Of a stretch of DNA of 64,000 nucleotides, positions 22,027 through 33,870 are shown one piece after another. A program made the position numbers and the translations under genes. The stretch is from Lota lota (taxonomy: Eukaryota; Chordata; Actinopteri; Gadiformes; Lotidae): the NCBI GenBank assembly GCA_026745465.1, contig JACYXH010000708.1, forward strand, positions 628,478 to 692,477, in the 5' to 3' direction. Position 1 is the first letter of the stretch. Each line of letters begins with the position of its first letter. Below the pieces are notes generated by a model that saw only the letters and a program-made list of their open reading frames with translations, was not told the DNA's origin and did not search any database.

Positions 22027-24235
22027 CTACAACCGACACAGAGACACTGAGGCATCTTCTCTGCATAACCCAACCCCAAGATAGAGGTCCTCCTGGGTGA
22101 AGGTGGCCTGGAAGGTGTGGATGTGTGTCAGTGTGTCTGAGGACCCTCCTACATCTGGGGACACTCTGTAGAAGGACAGAGTGCCAGCAGGCCGGTCCAG
22201 ATACACTCCTACTCTTTTAGAAGGCTCAGGGAGAAGCGGGACTGTTCTAATACCGTTGTGCCAGGCAGTGTAACCACCATCATGACAATAAAGAATCCAA
22301 GAATTGTGATTCCTTCCAAGCCTGCTTTCACCAGCACTTCCTCTTCTTGAGATTCCTCTGTATGTCACGCCTATCTCAACACGGTGTTTCCTCTCTACCT
22401 CCCAGTAACAGCGGCCAGTCAGAGCCTCTCTACACAACACCTGTCTATAGGAGTCAAATCTCTCTGGGTGATCAGGATACGACTGCTCCTCTCTAACCCA
22501 CGTCACCTTTCTGTTGTCCTCTGACAGATAGAGTTGTCTGTGGGCTGTGTTTGGGTCCAGTGTGACTTCACAGGCATCTGACGGGGGGAAAAAGAAGACA
22601 TAATTAGAATAATTACCATTATTATACACACTTTACCTTTTAAAAAGGTTCCAATGCAGACATTGTAATACACCTTCAAAAAGACATCTGTACATACCCA
22701 TAAGTATACATACGTACAATTTCAAATCAGGATTTTTTCCCCTAGTTCTAATAAAGACCATCACCACTAATAGTAGTTTAAATCCGATATGAAATAAATG
22801 CATCGTTATAATCATTTTATAAATATGTAAAGTCTAATATGATAGTAATAATTAAATTAATAAAGATTATATATCACCACAAATTATAGAAATTAATACA
22901 TTCATAATAATAAATAGGACTAGTAAGAATGATGATAATAAAACAGTAGTCTAGAGTGCAATTTACAATACACACAAAAACAAACATTTATTAAAGTTTG
23001 TATCATGACTGATTTTGTCTAATAACAACCACACTACTATTTATCATAATTAATAAATAACACTAACAATACCTATTGTTTTACGGACTTCACCTACTGC
23101 TGTGTGGATGGACTTTCCATCTAAACAGTTGGTGTGTGTTGTGATGAATCAAACGGATAAGACACTTACACTTCTTTAGAGCTGATCTCAGGTCAGGCAG
23201 CTTCTTCATCTCCATGTTCAGTGTCTCCTCCAGCTGATCCAGGGATCTCCACAAGTTCCCTACGTATGACGGAGGACGGACCTCCACCGTTGTCCAGTCC
23301 CTGGTGGGTGGAGGATCCTTCAGGGATCTGAAGGTCTGGAGGAAGTGGAGGTGGTCTTCACTGTGTGAGAGCTGCTTCACCTCTGAGCTTCTATTGGTCA
23401 GATCTTGTATTTCCTGCTCCAGCTCTTTGATTAGGTCTTCAACTTCTTTCTCTGTGGATTTCAGTTTCTCTTTAACCGTTTGGTTGAACTCATCCTGCCA
23501 CTTTTCAATGTAGCGCATCAGAGCAGTGAAGACCTGCACACCATCAGCTATCTCTCTGTCTGCGTCTTTCTTGCTCAATTCTACTGTGTCTTTGATCTCC
23601 TTAATCTTCAGTTTTCTCTCCTGGATCATCTGCTGAACATCAGTCTCTGTCTTCTCCAGCTGGGCCGTCTTCACTTCATATTCCTCCTTTAGAGGTACAA
23701 CAGGATGGAACTTGTGGTCTGTCTCTGTGCATAACAGATACACACACACCTGTTCAGTCTGGCAGAAGAGCTCCAGAAGTCGGTCGTGTTTCTTACACAT
23801 CCTGTCTCCCAGACGGTCCATAGGGTTGACCAGCCGATGTTTCTTCAGGACTGCGACTCTCTGATGTGGCTCCAGGTGGGTTTGGCAGTAAGAGGTAAAA
23901 CACACTAGGCAGGACTTCACAGCCTTCAGCTGGGTCCCAGTACAGATGTCACAGGGAACTTCTCCTGGTTCAACACAAGGCTGCTCTTTTTCTTGTTCGG
24001 ATCTTCTAAACTGATCAGCCATCTCTGATATGAAGGTATTGACCTGTAAATCAGGTCTTGTGTGGAACAGCTTGTTGCAAACAGGACATTTGTACTGGAC
24101 TTGGCCATCCCAGAACGTTGTAATACAGGTTCTGCAGAAGTTGTGTCCACATGGTGTGGTGACTGGGCTGTTGAACACATCCAGGCAGATGGGACATGAA
24201 AAGTTATCCTCAGACCAGGAAGAATTGGACGCCAT
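22027..24235 (-). CDS. TRIM-4: intact TRIM E3 ligase with NLR-type B30.2
   Basis: Exon 1 (23,170-24,235) and exon 2 (22,027-22,577) join in phase 1 across a 592-bp GT-AG intron and give 538 residues. The RING is complete (C14 to C53). The B-box2 shows VCVYLLC where TRIM-2 has VCVCQFC, so zinc ligand C166 is Y; this box may fold poorly. A coiled coil follows, ending in KKLPDLRSALKK. The joined sequence then reads YACEVTLDPNTAH and a full PRY-SPRY (VTYRGISRRGS, VGVYLDRPAGTLSFYRVSPD) ending VSLCRL. That domain is far closer to the B30.2 exon of the NLR at 50,582-51,135 than to the B30.2 of TRIM-2 or TRIM-5. Promoter, TATA and reading frame are intact, so this is the likely functional member of the second TRIM class. 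Confidence 0.88.
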
Positions 24236-24873
24236 TCCTAGAAATAAAGATTATGAAAATTAAATTACCGTTTTAACTATACGTTATATACATGTAATAA
24301 TGTGTTAAGAATAAGACAAGTTAAGAACATGACATCTTTCTTCACCAGCAACACCGTACACAGGTTTTGAATATATAACTATTATAGACTCTATAATATA
24401 GAGAGAATTGAAATGTGATACAAACAAAAAGAAATCAATAAACAAGAGAAAAGAAAAGACAGTGGCATAGAGCAACAGGGATGGTGTCTGCATGCAGCTG
24501 GGCCTCAAAAAGGCCTGAAGCCTTATCTGGACACTTCTTCTGGAGGAAGATCTGCTTTTTTTCCTGGATGAACGATCACCAAGAAGTAAATCTATTTCCT
24601 TTGTTCCTCAAATACCGCTTGCAGCGCCGGGTAAATCGTAGCTAATCGATACTTAGATTAGATTACACTTTACACAAAGCACTGAGCACGCGCTGGTGGA
24701 ATCCGACGAGGCGACACAATAGAGCACGTGAAGGTTGGTTTCGCTAAGCATCAACATCACGTGTTCACACGGAGCGCAGGAGACCCGTGTGGGGCTAACG
24801 CTACAGTACAACATGGCGCCCTAAGGACAGGACGGCAACAATGAGGATTAGAGGTTCAATGTGTTGGACCCAC

Positions 24874-25060
24874 CTTGGAATGTTTCTGTCCCGGCTCTCT
24901 GCTTTAAAACGTCTTGTTCTTCGTCTCCGGAGAGGCTAACGCGTTCACGTCGTCTCTTCGTCATGTCGTCCCTTCGTCGGTTGGATTTCCGTAAACTTCC
25001 GTTTACTGAACAAGAGAGGGCTCTTTATACAGAGCTCCAGGCTCGGGCCCGCCCCCTCGG
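24874..25060 (-). promoter_or_regulatory. TRIM-4 promoter and non-coding first exon
   Basis: Copy of the TRIM-2 module with an intact TATA (TATAAAGAG, minus strand, near 25,021-25,029), GC box and CGGAAGTTTACG. First-exon donor at 24,874. Confidence 0.6.
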
Positions 25061-26340
25061 TACTTCCGGTTCGAGTTTGGAGAAGGAAGTGACGTTTGAA
25101 ACGGTGTACTCCGGAATAGACGATAAGATCGTCCCATACACATCCAACAACGATAGGTTGCACCATGTCCTTTTAACACCAGAAACGGAAAGAATAAACC
25201 TCGCGGAAAAAAACGGAGAACTAATTCTAATTAACCAGCGTATGAAATAAATCAACTATGGATATCCATTAGTCTTAGCCTTTTATTCGAGCCAGCCACC
25301 AGTCATTTAATTTGCTACAACACAGTCCAAGTGTAAACTATTGGAGTGATTGGCAGGTCGCGGTGGAGGGCCTTTATGAGAAATGGCTTTGCGTTATTTA
25401 ATACAGCCACGTTTTGAAGACGTGCTGCTGCCTGTCCCTAATCCATTGCACTTTTGCTCTTCTTCGTCTTCTTATAATTATTACTGCTGATGTTTTATTT
25501 TTTTATATTTGTTTAAATGATATTGTGTTTTATAGATATTATAACTTCTTTCTACTGCTAGGCCGAGGAGCCAGAACAAAATAATTGTACTGCTGTCTAC
25601 TTGTATATGACATGTGACAATAATGAATCTTGAATCTAGAATCTTAATCTGAGACGGCACTGCATCACTGTATGGAACATATCCAGTGGGTTCAGAGGTC
25701 AAATCAAAGTGCAGGGCGTCTGAATGACCAAGAGGGGCGCTATAATGGTTCTGTTGGACCGGTCCTGTTAGGAACAAGAGGAGTACCATACGCTGTAGCA
25801 TGGATTCTTGGTAAAGAAAAGAAACCCTTCAGATTCTGAATCCCTAAACCATCTGAATACTGAATGACATCACGTTAAATTAGTTGTACACTTTACTGAT
25901 TTTAATAAAAGACCAAAAGGTGTGCGTACCTTTCTGAATACCTACCTGTAAAGGGTGTAACGAAGGAGGAACGACAAGAATCCAATCTAGCTAGATTGAC
26001 TGATTTCTAATTGAAGAGAAATGAAGGAATAAAATAACCCTGCCTAATTTTAGAAACATAACCATTATAAATGATTCCATTACAGATACTGTTGTGATAC
26101 AGAAAAAATTATTAGGTATACAGAAAGATGATTAGATACAGAAAGACAGATGGAGAGAAAAACCAAACTGTGAGAGACATGAAAAGAGAAAAAGAAAGAT
26201 AAAGGGAGGCACACAATATACAGTGTGACAAAGAGAGAGAAAAATACAGCAAAAAAGAGCGCAGTAGGAAGACGAGAGAGAGTGAAAGAGAGGGAGTGAA
26301 AGAGAAGTGATATGGTGGACCGGTAGAACATAGCGAGAGA
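25061..26340. other. Spacer without spacer block A
   Basis: Block A is absent here. About 25,440-25,645 looks like the 3' end of a transposable element (CTACTTGTATATGACATGTG then AATGAATCTTGAATC). At 25,930-26,060 the sequence is similar to 34,735-34,860 upstream of the NLR. No gene seen. Confidence 0.45.
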
Positions 26341-26370
26341 GATATTAACTTTAATTCCCCGTGTGGATGG

Positions 26371-26880
26371 AAGACACAGGCCCAATGCGGTTGACATGGA
26401 GACACACATCGAAGACTGTCAGCTTCACTGTAGGAGGGAGGGAGGGAGAGAGAGGGAGAGGGAGAGAGGGGGGAGGATAGAGCGAGAGAGATATGAACTT
26501 TAATTCCCAGTGTGGATGGAAGACACAGGCCCAATGCGGTTGACATGGAGACACACATCGAAGACTGTCAGGTTCACTGTAGGAGAGGGAGGGAGAGAGA
26601 GGGAGAGAGGGGGAGGATAGAGCGAGAGGGAGGGAGAGGGAGAGAGAGGGAGAGGGAGAGAGGGAAGAGGATAGAGCGAGAGAGAGGGAGAGAGAGGGAG
26701 AGGGAGAGAGGGAAGAGGATAGAGCGAGAGAGGCAGGGAGAGGGAGAGAGGGGGGAGGATAGAGTGAGAGAGTGGGATGGAGAGAGAGAGAAGGTGGGAG
26801 AGAGAGGGGGCAGAGAGAGGGGAGGAGAGAGAGAGGGAAGGAGGCAGAGGGAGGGAGAGGGAGTAAGATATTATTCAGAG
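26371..26880. repeat. GA-rich duplicated block, copy beside TRIM-5
   Basis: Two copies of the CACAGGCCCAATGCGGTTGA unit (about 26,376 and 26,523) followed by about 450 bases of GGGAGAGAG polypurine. Paralogous to 10,395-10,860. Confidence 0.8.
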
Positions 26881-27064
26881 TTATTTAGGGTGTGTGTGCA
26901 CTACTAATCCTATATTGGGCCAGATGTTAGTATACAGCGGTTCGTTCTCCTTGTCATTCAAAGACCTCGTAGAGTTTAGGTTTTGTTTCGTAACATTTCA
27001 TTTAACTCTTTTTTCAGTTGTCATGGGATCGCCCACCTCACTCTTTGATACTTCTGGAATAGTA

Positions 27065-27183
<119 letters not shown>

Positions 27184-27720
27184 CGGGATCATTGTTTGGA
27201 TTTCTAACATCCATGATATTTGCTTGTAAACTCATAAACTGTCATGGACCAATCTTTACCACTTTATTTAAATTATGGACTAACTAAATTAAAGTTAAAG
27301 TACTCAACAATATTTTATTAAACTAATCAAAATATGCTTACTGTTGTAATATGTACACAATGTGTATGAATGACAAGAATGACCATAATCCCAGATAAGC
27401 TAGAAAGCAGAGCAGAGACAGCAGAGAGGAGGAAGAGAAGGGAGAGGAAGGAGAGAGGAGAAACTAAGATGAGAGGCTGGAGAGGAGAGGAGAGCTAAAA
27501 AGACAAAGTCACTTTACTCACACACACGGGGTGAATCTTTACATGTAGTCACTGTGACCTTTGTGTAAGGTGTAACACATGTTGGGTTGTTGTATGGTGG
27601 ACATTAAGTCATTGACTGGCTCATCAGCTACAAACTTGTGCAATCGATCAGTGATTTTAATCCTTCCATGAATCCCATGTGTAAAATAGGGGTTTTAGGC
27701 AACAAATGTACATTTATTAT
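27184..27720. other. Spacer, no gene seen
   Basis: AT-rich, then a short GA-rich tract at about 27,405-27,500. No coding or RNA signal recognised. Confidence 0.5.
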
Positions 27721-27925
27721 ATCTCCCTAATAATGTACCTAATCTACTTAATACAAATTGTACTGAGAAAGTACCTATTCCACTGAAAATTGACATATTC
27801 CACTACATATTGTACTGAGAATGTACCTGTTGCACTGATAATGTATTACACTGAATACATATTGTACTGAGAAAGTATCTATTCCACTGAATACATATTG
27901 TACTGATGATGTACTTATTCCAAAG
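27721..27925. repeat. 36-bp minisatellite, second array
   Basis: About six diverged copies of the unit seen at 10,871-11,331. Confidence 0.85.
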
Positions 27926-27929
27926 AGAA

Positions 27930-28527
27930 TGACCCATTCAATTTTTTGCAATTTATTGTTGAAATCAGAAAAGTTCACAAACATTTCATTATGTTGTCAT
28001 TCATGATTCAGAAATATAAACTGTTTAAAAAAAACTACAGATTATGTTATACAAACTAATCATCCAAACTTGTTCTAAACAACTGCAATCGTTTACAATT
28101 TTATAGCATTACACTTGAACAATAGTGTAATTTAAGAATTTCTAATGGGTTACATTTTATATTAATAAGGGTTATTTTCTTAACGAATTGATCGTTGTTA
28201 AAAGACAGCAGATTATACATTATATACATTAATGCAGTTCTCTCTGATCTCACATAGCAGATATTCTCAATCATGAAACATGTGTACAAAACAAAAAGTG
28301 TACAAACGTTTTATTATGTTGTCATTCATAATTCAGAGGTATAGACTAATAAAAACGTTTTGTTAAAAAAAACTGTACATTTTCAGGGTTATTTTCTTAA
28401 TGAATGTATCCTTGTTAAATGACAGCAGTACAAAATTAATGCAGTTCTGTTAGATAAAAATAGTAGAGATTCCCATGCAGGAAACAACATTAGTGGTTTT
28501 AATCGTTTGATTATCAAACAAAAGGTC
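27930..28527. repeat. TRIM-5 3' flank, internally duplicated
   Basis: Two related segments (about 27,950-28,270 and 28,285-28,490) each contain GTTGTCATTCAT, GACAGCAG and AATGCAGTTCT motifs. Both are homologous to the TRIM-2 3' flank. Confidence 0.65.
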
Positions 28528-30150
28528 CTAGTCTGTTTGATTGACAGGTGAGATGATCAGGGGGGAAGAGTTTTTACCTGCATCACAAAAATCTGGGCAG
28601 AGGATTGGATAGAGAGGCTCACTAAAGGTGCAGCCAGTAGCAGAGTAGATATGAACCCTGGCTTCCACATCATAGAAGGAGACCAGACCCTCATCATAAT
28701 CAACAAACACCCCCACCTTCTTGAGCCCAGCTCTCAGAGGGAGATGGACAGCAGGGTTATCACTAAATATCAACCGATCGTTGTCTAAGAAAAGAGTCCA
28801 GGAGCCATTGTTAGGGGTCAAACTGATCACATCTTTTCTGTTAATGGACTCTCTGGCCACTCCTAAAACCCATGCAGTCTTGTCTTTAATATGGACCTCA
28901 AAGTAAAATCTCCCTGAGGAGAAGCTCTGCCTCGCGAGAACAAATAGATACCGTGTAAATCTCTTAGGGTTGTCTGGGAGTTTCTTCCCTACATCTCCAT
29001 CATGGACTTGTTTCCCATCCTCAGACAGGATGAGATGGGGATGAGTTGTATCAGGATCCAGAGTCACATTTACTTCATACTGCTGGACCCTCTTCAGTTT
29101 AGCATCATCACGCAGCTTCTTCATCTCCATGTCCAGTGTCTCCTCCAGCTGATCCAGGGCTCTCCTCAAGGTCCCTACGTATGACGGAGGACGGACATCC
29201 ACCGTTGTCCAGTCCCTGGTGGGTGGAGGATCCTTCAGGGATCTGAAGGTCTGGAGGAAGTGGAGGTGGTCTTCAGTGTGTGAGAGCTGCTTCACCTCTG
29301 AGATTCTATTGGTCAGACCTCCTATTTCCTGCTCCAGCTTTTTGACGAGGACTTCAACTTGTTTCTCTGTTGATTTCAGTCTCTCTTTAATCGTTTGGTT
29401 GAACTCATCCTGCCACTTTTCAATACAGCGCATCAGAGCAGTGAAGACCTGCACACCATCAGCTATCTCTCTGTCCGCGTCTGCTTTGCTGCGGTCCGCT
29501 GTATCTGAAATCTCCTGAATCTTTCGTTGTCTCTCCTGGATCATCTGCTGAACTTCAGACTCTATCTTCCCCAGCTGGGCCGTCTTCACTTCATATTCCT
29601 CCTTTAGAGGTACAACAGGATGGGACCTGTGGTCACCCTCTGTGCAGAACTGACACACACACACCTGTTCAGTCTGGCAGAAGAGCTCCAGAAGTCGGTC
29701 GTGTTTCTTACACATCCTGTCTTCCAGACGGTCCATAGGCTCGACCAGCCGATGTTTCTTCAGGACTGCGACTCTCTGATGTGGCTCCAGGTGGGTTTGG
29801 CAGAATGAGGTAAAACACACTAGGCAGGACTTCACAGCCTTCAGCTGGGTCCCAGTACAGACGTCACAGGGAACTTCTCCTGGTTCAACACAAGGCTGCT
29901 CTGTGACTCGTACAGAACTTCTAAACTGATCAGCCATCTCTGATATGAAGGTATTGACCTGTAAATCAGGTCTTGTCTGGAACAGTTTGTTACAAACAGG
30001 ACATTTGTACTGGACTTGGCCATCCCAGAACCTTGTAATACAGGTTCTACAGAAGTTGTGTCCACATGGTGTGGTGACTGGGCTGTTGAACACATCCAGG
30101 CAGATGGGACATGAAAAGTTATCCTCAGACCAGGAAGAATTGGACGCCAT
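28528..30150 (-). CDS. TRIM-5: intact bloodthirsty-related TRIM E3 ubiquitin ligase
   Basis: A single coding exon for 540 residues, collinear with TRIM-2. The RING (C14-C53), the B-box1-like region and the B-box2 (VCVCQFCTEGDHRSH) have all zinc ligands. A coiled coil with QEISDTADRSKADADREIAD leads to LDMEMKKLRDDAKLKRVQQY and then a btr-type PRY-SPRY (VTLDPDTTHPHLILSEDGK, VFVDYDEGLVSFYDVEA) with the usual end PLIISPVNQTD. The coiled coil is closer to TRIM-3 (same QERQRKI motif) than to TRIM-2, while the B30.2 is closer to TRIM-2, so the gene itself looks mosaic. The ATG follows a splice acceptor, and the 5' non-coding exon is near 30,983-31,110. Confidence 0.93.
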   Translation of the reverse strand: MASNSSWSEDNFSCPICLDVFNSPVTTPCGHNFCRTCITRFWDGQVQYKCPVCNKLFQTRPDLQVNTFISEMADQFRSSVRVTEQPCVEPGEVPCDVCTGTQLKAVKSCLVCFTSFCQTHLEPHQRVAVLKKHRLVEPMDRLEDRMCKKHDRLLELFCQTEQVCVCQFCTEGDHRSHPVVPLKEEYEVKTAQLGKIESEVQQMIQERQRKIQEISDTADRSKADADREIADGVQVFTALMRCIEKWQDEFNQTIKERLKSTEKQVEVLVKKLEQEIGGLTNRISEVKQLSHTEDHLHFLQTFRSLKDPPPTRDWTTVDVRPPSYVGTLRRALDQLEETLDMEMKKLRDDAKLKRVQQYEVNVTLDPDTTHPHLILSEDGKQVHDGDVGKKLPDNPKRFTRYLFVLARQSFSSGRFYFEVHIKDKTAWVLGVARESINRKDVISLTPNNGSWTLFLDNDRLIFSDNPAVHLPLRAGLKKVGVFVDYDEGLVSFYDVEARVHIYSATGCTFSEPLYPILCPDFCDAGKNSSPLIISPVNQTD

Positions 30151-30982
30151 TCCTAGAAATAAAAATTATGAAAATTAAATTACCGTTTTAACTATACATT
30201 ATATACATGTAATAATGGGTTAAGAACAAGACAAGTTAAGAAGAAGACATCTTTCTTCACCAGCAACACCGTACACAGGTTTTGAATATATAACTATTAT
30301 AGACTCTATAATATAGAGAGAATTGAAATGTGATACAAACAAAAAGAAATCAATAAACAAGAGAAAAGAAAAGACAGTGGCATAGAGCAACAGGGACGGG
30401 GTCTGCATGCAGCTGGGCCTCAAAAAGGCCTAGGGCCTTATCTGGACAGTTCTTCTGGAGGAAGATCTGCTTTTTTTCCTGGATGAACGATCACCAAGAA
30501 GTAAATCTATGTCCTTTGTTCCTCAAATACCGCTTGCAGCGCCGGGTACGTCGTAGCTAATCGATACTTAGATTAGATTACACTTTACATACTACGGTGT
30601 GTAATAGTATCAAGGGGGCACCCCCAGGGGCCCCGGTTAATACCCGGTTTCGGGACCCATCCCTACTCACGCATGCGTCCTCCTCGTTTAGAACGCCCTG
30701 ATGCTTTAACACCAAACTAACTTTGTTAAAGTCCCGTGTTGGCCTCGCCTGGTCGGGTTCAACCAAAGCGCACAGAGCGCGGCCCCGCGTGCCTGCGCCT
30801 TGCTCCAAACAGGACGCCGAGCACCGAGCACGCGCTGGTGGAATCCGACGAGGCGACACAATAGAGCACGTGTTCACACGGAGCGCAGGAGACACGTGTG
30901 GGGCTAACGCTACAGTACAACATGGCGCACTGCAGACAGGACGGCAACGATGAGGATTAGAGGTTCAATGTGTTGGACCCAC

Positions 30983-31175
30983 CTTGGAATGTTTCTGTCC
31001 CGGCTCTCCGCTTTAAAACGTCTTGTTCTTCGTCTCCGGAGAGGCTAACGCGCCCATGTTGTCTCTTCGTCATGTCGTCCCTTCGTCGGTTGGATTTCCG
31101 TAAACTTCCGTTTCCTGAACAAGAGAGGGGGGTCTATATGCAGAGCTCCAGGCTCGGGCCCGCCCCCTCGGTAGG
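30983..31175 (-). promoter_or_regulatory. TRIM-5 promoter and non-coding first exon
   Basis: Same module as TRIM-2. The TATA region reads CATATAGACC on the minus strand, a changed but AT-rich core. The GC box and the CGGAAGTTTACG motif are kept. Confidence 0.5.
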
Positions 31176-31603
31176 ACACTTCCGGTCTGAGTTTGGAGTA
31201 CTCCGGAAAAGACGATACGAACGAACCATACACAGCCTCACCGTTACCTCTACTCTCACCGTGCGTATGCGTTATGTCGTCGTCGTTCGTTCCGATCTCG
31301 TTCACTAGTTTGTCTGTCCGTCTCGATGCTTCTCACCGTTCCTTCACTCCGTTTGTCCGTCGTCGTTTTCTCCGTTCTTTGTTTATTTTTTTATTATCAA
31401 AAATATCAATTTATATTTACATTATCATTCTGGTATAAATAAAAACATGTAACAATCACATACACACCCAAAATAATCCTGCTCACCATACACATCATAC
31501 ACAACACAACTTATAAGCTATAAAAACAAACATCCTCCACATAACAACATAAACATAAAAAATAAATAAACAATAAACATAAATACACATAATGAAACAT
31601 TCT

Positions 31604-32390
31604 TTAAAAATGCATCTGCATTTTCCTATCATCTGTCTCACTAATAAAGCTGGAACCATCAATAAACCATTCTTTAAAAGTGTCTCTTCCTAGGTGGTTT
31701 TTTAACAATTCCACCTCTTTCCTAATCTTTGCTTCGAACAAAACCCATTCATCCACTTTTCTTCCTTCATAATATGCCATGTTCCTCCTTATCCACACTG
31801 CATATCTTGCATAGCTCACCATGTAATTCAACAAATTACTATTTACATTTCCCTCTTTTTTACACAGTCCGAATAACATGTTTTCTTTTCACTTCTTCCC
31901 CTCCATTACATCCAGTTTCCAGTGAGTTTTTACCATGATTTTTATTTTGTTATAGAACTTCTGTAAGAACTTACACTCAATGAATAAATGCATGAAGTTT
32001 TCTGGTTCTGTTTCACACATGTCACATTCCCTTTGAATCCCCTTATTTATTTGGTGCAAAACCATTCGTGAATATTCTATTGTGTCTTAATTTGTAATCA
32101 GTTTTCTCATTCCAGATTATTGTATTTTACTTTCAAATTCTTCCATATGTTTTTTACATTAATGCCCACACCTTTCCCACACCTTCTCAGAAGCAGGCGT
32201 TTTGAATTCTTTATTCACCAGATTATTATAAAAGTATTTTGTTTTTAATTTACACATTTCAATATGTTTCCCATTCTTTTCCACATATAATTCAGGAAAT
32301 ATTATTTTCCTGTCAACCACCACATTATTTTCTTTTCTAAATCCATTGAACACCAACTCACCCTCTTTGTTGGTTAAAACTGAAATGATG
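31604..32390 (-). mobile_element. LINE (non-LTR retrotransposon) 3' fragment
   Basis: Three consecutive minus-strand segments in changing frames encode the C-terminal part of a non-LTR reverse transcriptase polyprotein: KYFYNNLVNKEF (about 32,230), a CDMCETEPENFMHLFIEC zinc-knuckle of the zf-RVT type (about 31,970-32,025), and NYMVSYARYAVWIRRNMAYY with VDEWVLF (about 31,700-31,830). Frameshifts and stops separate them, and the catalytic RT and endonuclease domains are missing. The insertion lies upstream of TRIM-5 and replaces the spacer found elsewhere. Clade uncertain (L1/Tx1-like possible). Confidence 0.8.
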
Positions 32391-32436
32391 CATGAGTAGT
32401 AAAAACTTGAAGCTCATGTGTCGACAACAAAGACTA

Positions 32437-32800
32437 TTTCTGAAAAAGGAGGAGGAGGATGTAGAGGAGGGGAAAGGAGGAGGAGGAGGAGGAGAATGAG
32501 GCGCAGGAAGAGAAGGGAGGAAGTAGAGGAGGAGGAGGGGGAGGAGGAGGTGCAGGAGCAGAAGGGGGGAAGAGGTGGAGGATGAGGAGAAGGGGGGAGG
32601 AGTTGGAGAAGGGATGAGGAGGAGAAAGGGGAAGGAGTTGAAAGAAGAGAAGGGAGGAGGAGGAGGAGGAGAAAGAGGAGGAGGAGGAGGAGGGGGGAGG
32701 AATTGGAGAAGACAGGAGGGGGGAGGAAGTGGAGGGTAGGGTGGGAGGAGGTGGAGGAGGAGGTTTATGTGTAAGAGGTGAATGAGGAAGAGGGAGAAAA
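32437..32800. repeat. Polypurine (GGA/GAA-rich) tract
   Basis: About 360 bases almost free of pyrimidines on the plus strand, dominated by GGAGGA. It may form triplex or G-rich structures. Confidence 0.9.
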
Positions 32801-32801
32801 T

Positions 32802-32998
32802 ACCTATTCTACTGAATACATATTGTGCTGAGAATGTACATTTTCTACTGAATACATATTGTACTGAGAATGTAGCTATTCTACTGAATACATATTGTAC
32901 AGAATGTACCTATTCAACTGAATACATATTGTAGAGAATGTACCTATTCTACTGAATACATATTGTACTGAGAAGGTACCTATTCTACTGAATACAAA
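32802..32998. repeat. 36-bp minisatellite, third array
   Basis: About five to six copies of the CTATTCTACTGAATACATAT unit, as at 10,871 and 27,721. Confidence 0.88.
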
Positions 32999-33192
32999 GG
33001 GTAATAAAGGTTTAATAGAGCTTTTTGCTTTATTTACTTTATTCTTTGTCATTCATTGGTTGTTGTAACTATGTAAGCCTATAAAGGGTAATGAAGGTTT
33101 AATAGAAGAGTTCTCAACAGCTTTCTTCTTTGTCATTCATTGGTTGCTATACCTATATAAGCCTATAAAGGGTAATGAAGGTTTAATAGCGC
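32996..33192. repeat. 85-bp tandem repeat
   Basis: Starts of AAAGGGTAATRAAGGTTTAA at 32,996, 33,083 and 33,167 give a period of 84-87 bp, with TTTGTCATTCATTGGTTG inside each unit. Confidence 0.85.
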
Positions 33193-33870
33193 ACCGCGGA
33201 GATGTTAGTTGGACGATATTGTCTTCAAAACCAAATAGGTGGTTGAAATAGATTTGGTTCAGATTAGTCTTGGTGTAAAGACCGGACATCGGACAATATT
33301 TCACACTATTAGATCGCTGATAACGATATTCATGTTGAAAATCCCTCCGATTCTTCACTGACACAGACGTGGCGCGACAGTGTATGCCGCAGAACGTCTG
33401 CAGAAGAGCGCGTCCATGAGTCCATCCGAGCGGCTGAAGGAACGCGGAAGGCGCGGGCACGCTACCGCCGTGTTGTTCCCGCGGCTGGTCTCTTCTCATT
33501 GGTTGGCCACATCCACGCTACCTGTGCTGTGTGACGTTCAGAGGCTGACTCCTGATACTGCCTCATGAGCAGCATCAACGTGATGTACTGGCGGCTCAGA
33601 CCGCTACAAAAGACAACTAAACACTGGTTCACTTGAGGAGAAGCATTTAGCATCTAACACAAGTTATTGTTACTTATACCACGTTCACCACCATGAGACT
33701 TATTACACTCATCTATTCTCATAGCCTGTTCTTTCTCCTAATAAACACAACGATGAACTATACAATGTGAAGATCGGACCCTATTTAATCACCCATGTAA
33801 AAAAGCACTGCTCTTTATAAACAGTCAGCTAAACCATGGGCTTTATAAGTTCAGTTAGCTTGTTGCTTTT
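33193..33870. other. Spacer, no gene seen
   Basis: Moderate GC. Open frames of about 60-120 codons have no recognised similarity. Confidence 0.45.

Noticed and set aside
24861..25250. Plus-strand open frame of 129 codons across the TRIM-4 promoter
   Set aside because: It is antisense to the non-coding first exon and promoter. The frame differs in the paralogous modules of TRIM-2, TRIM-3 and TRIM-5, and no family is recognised.
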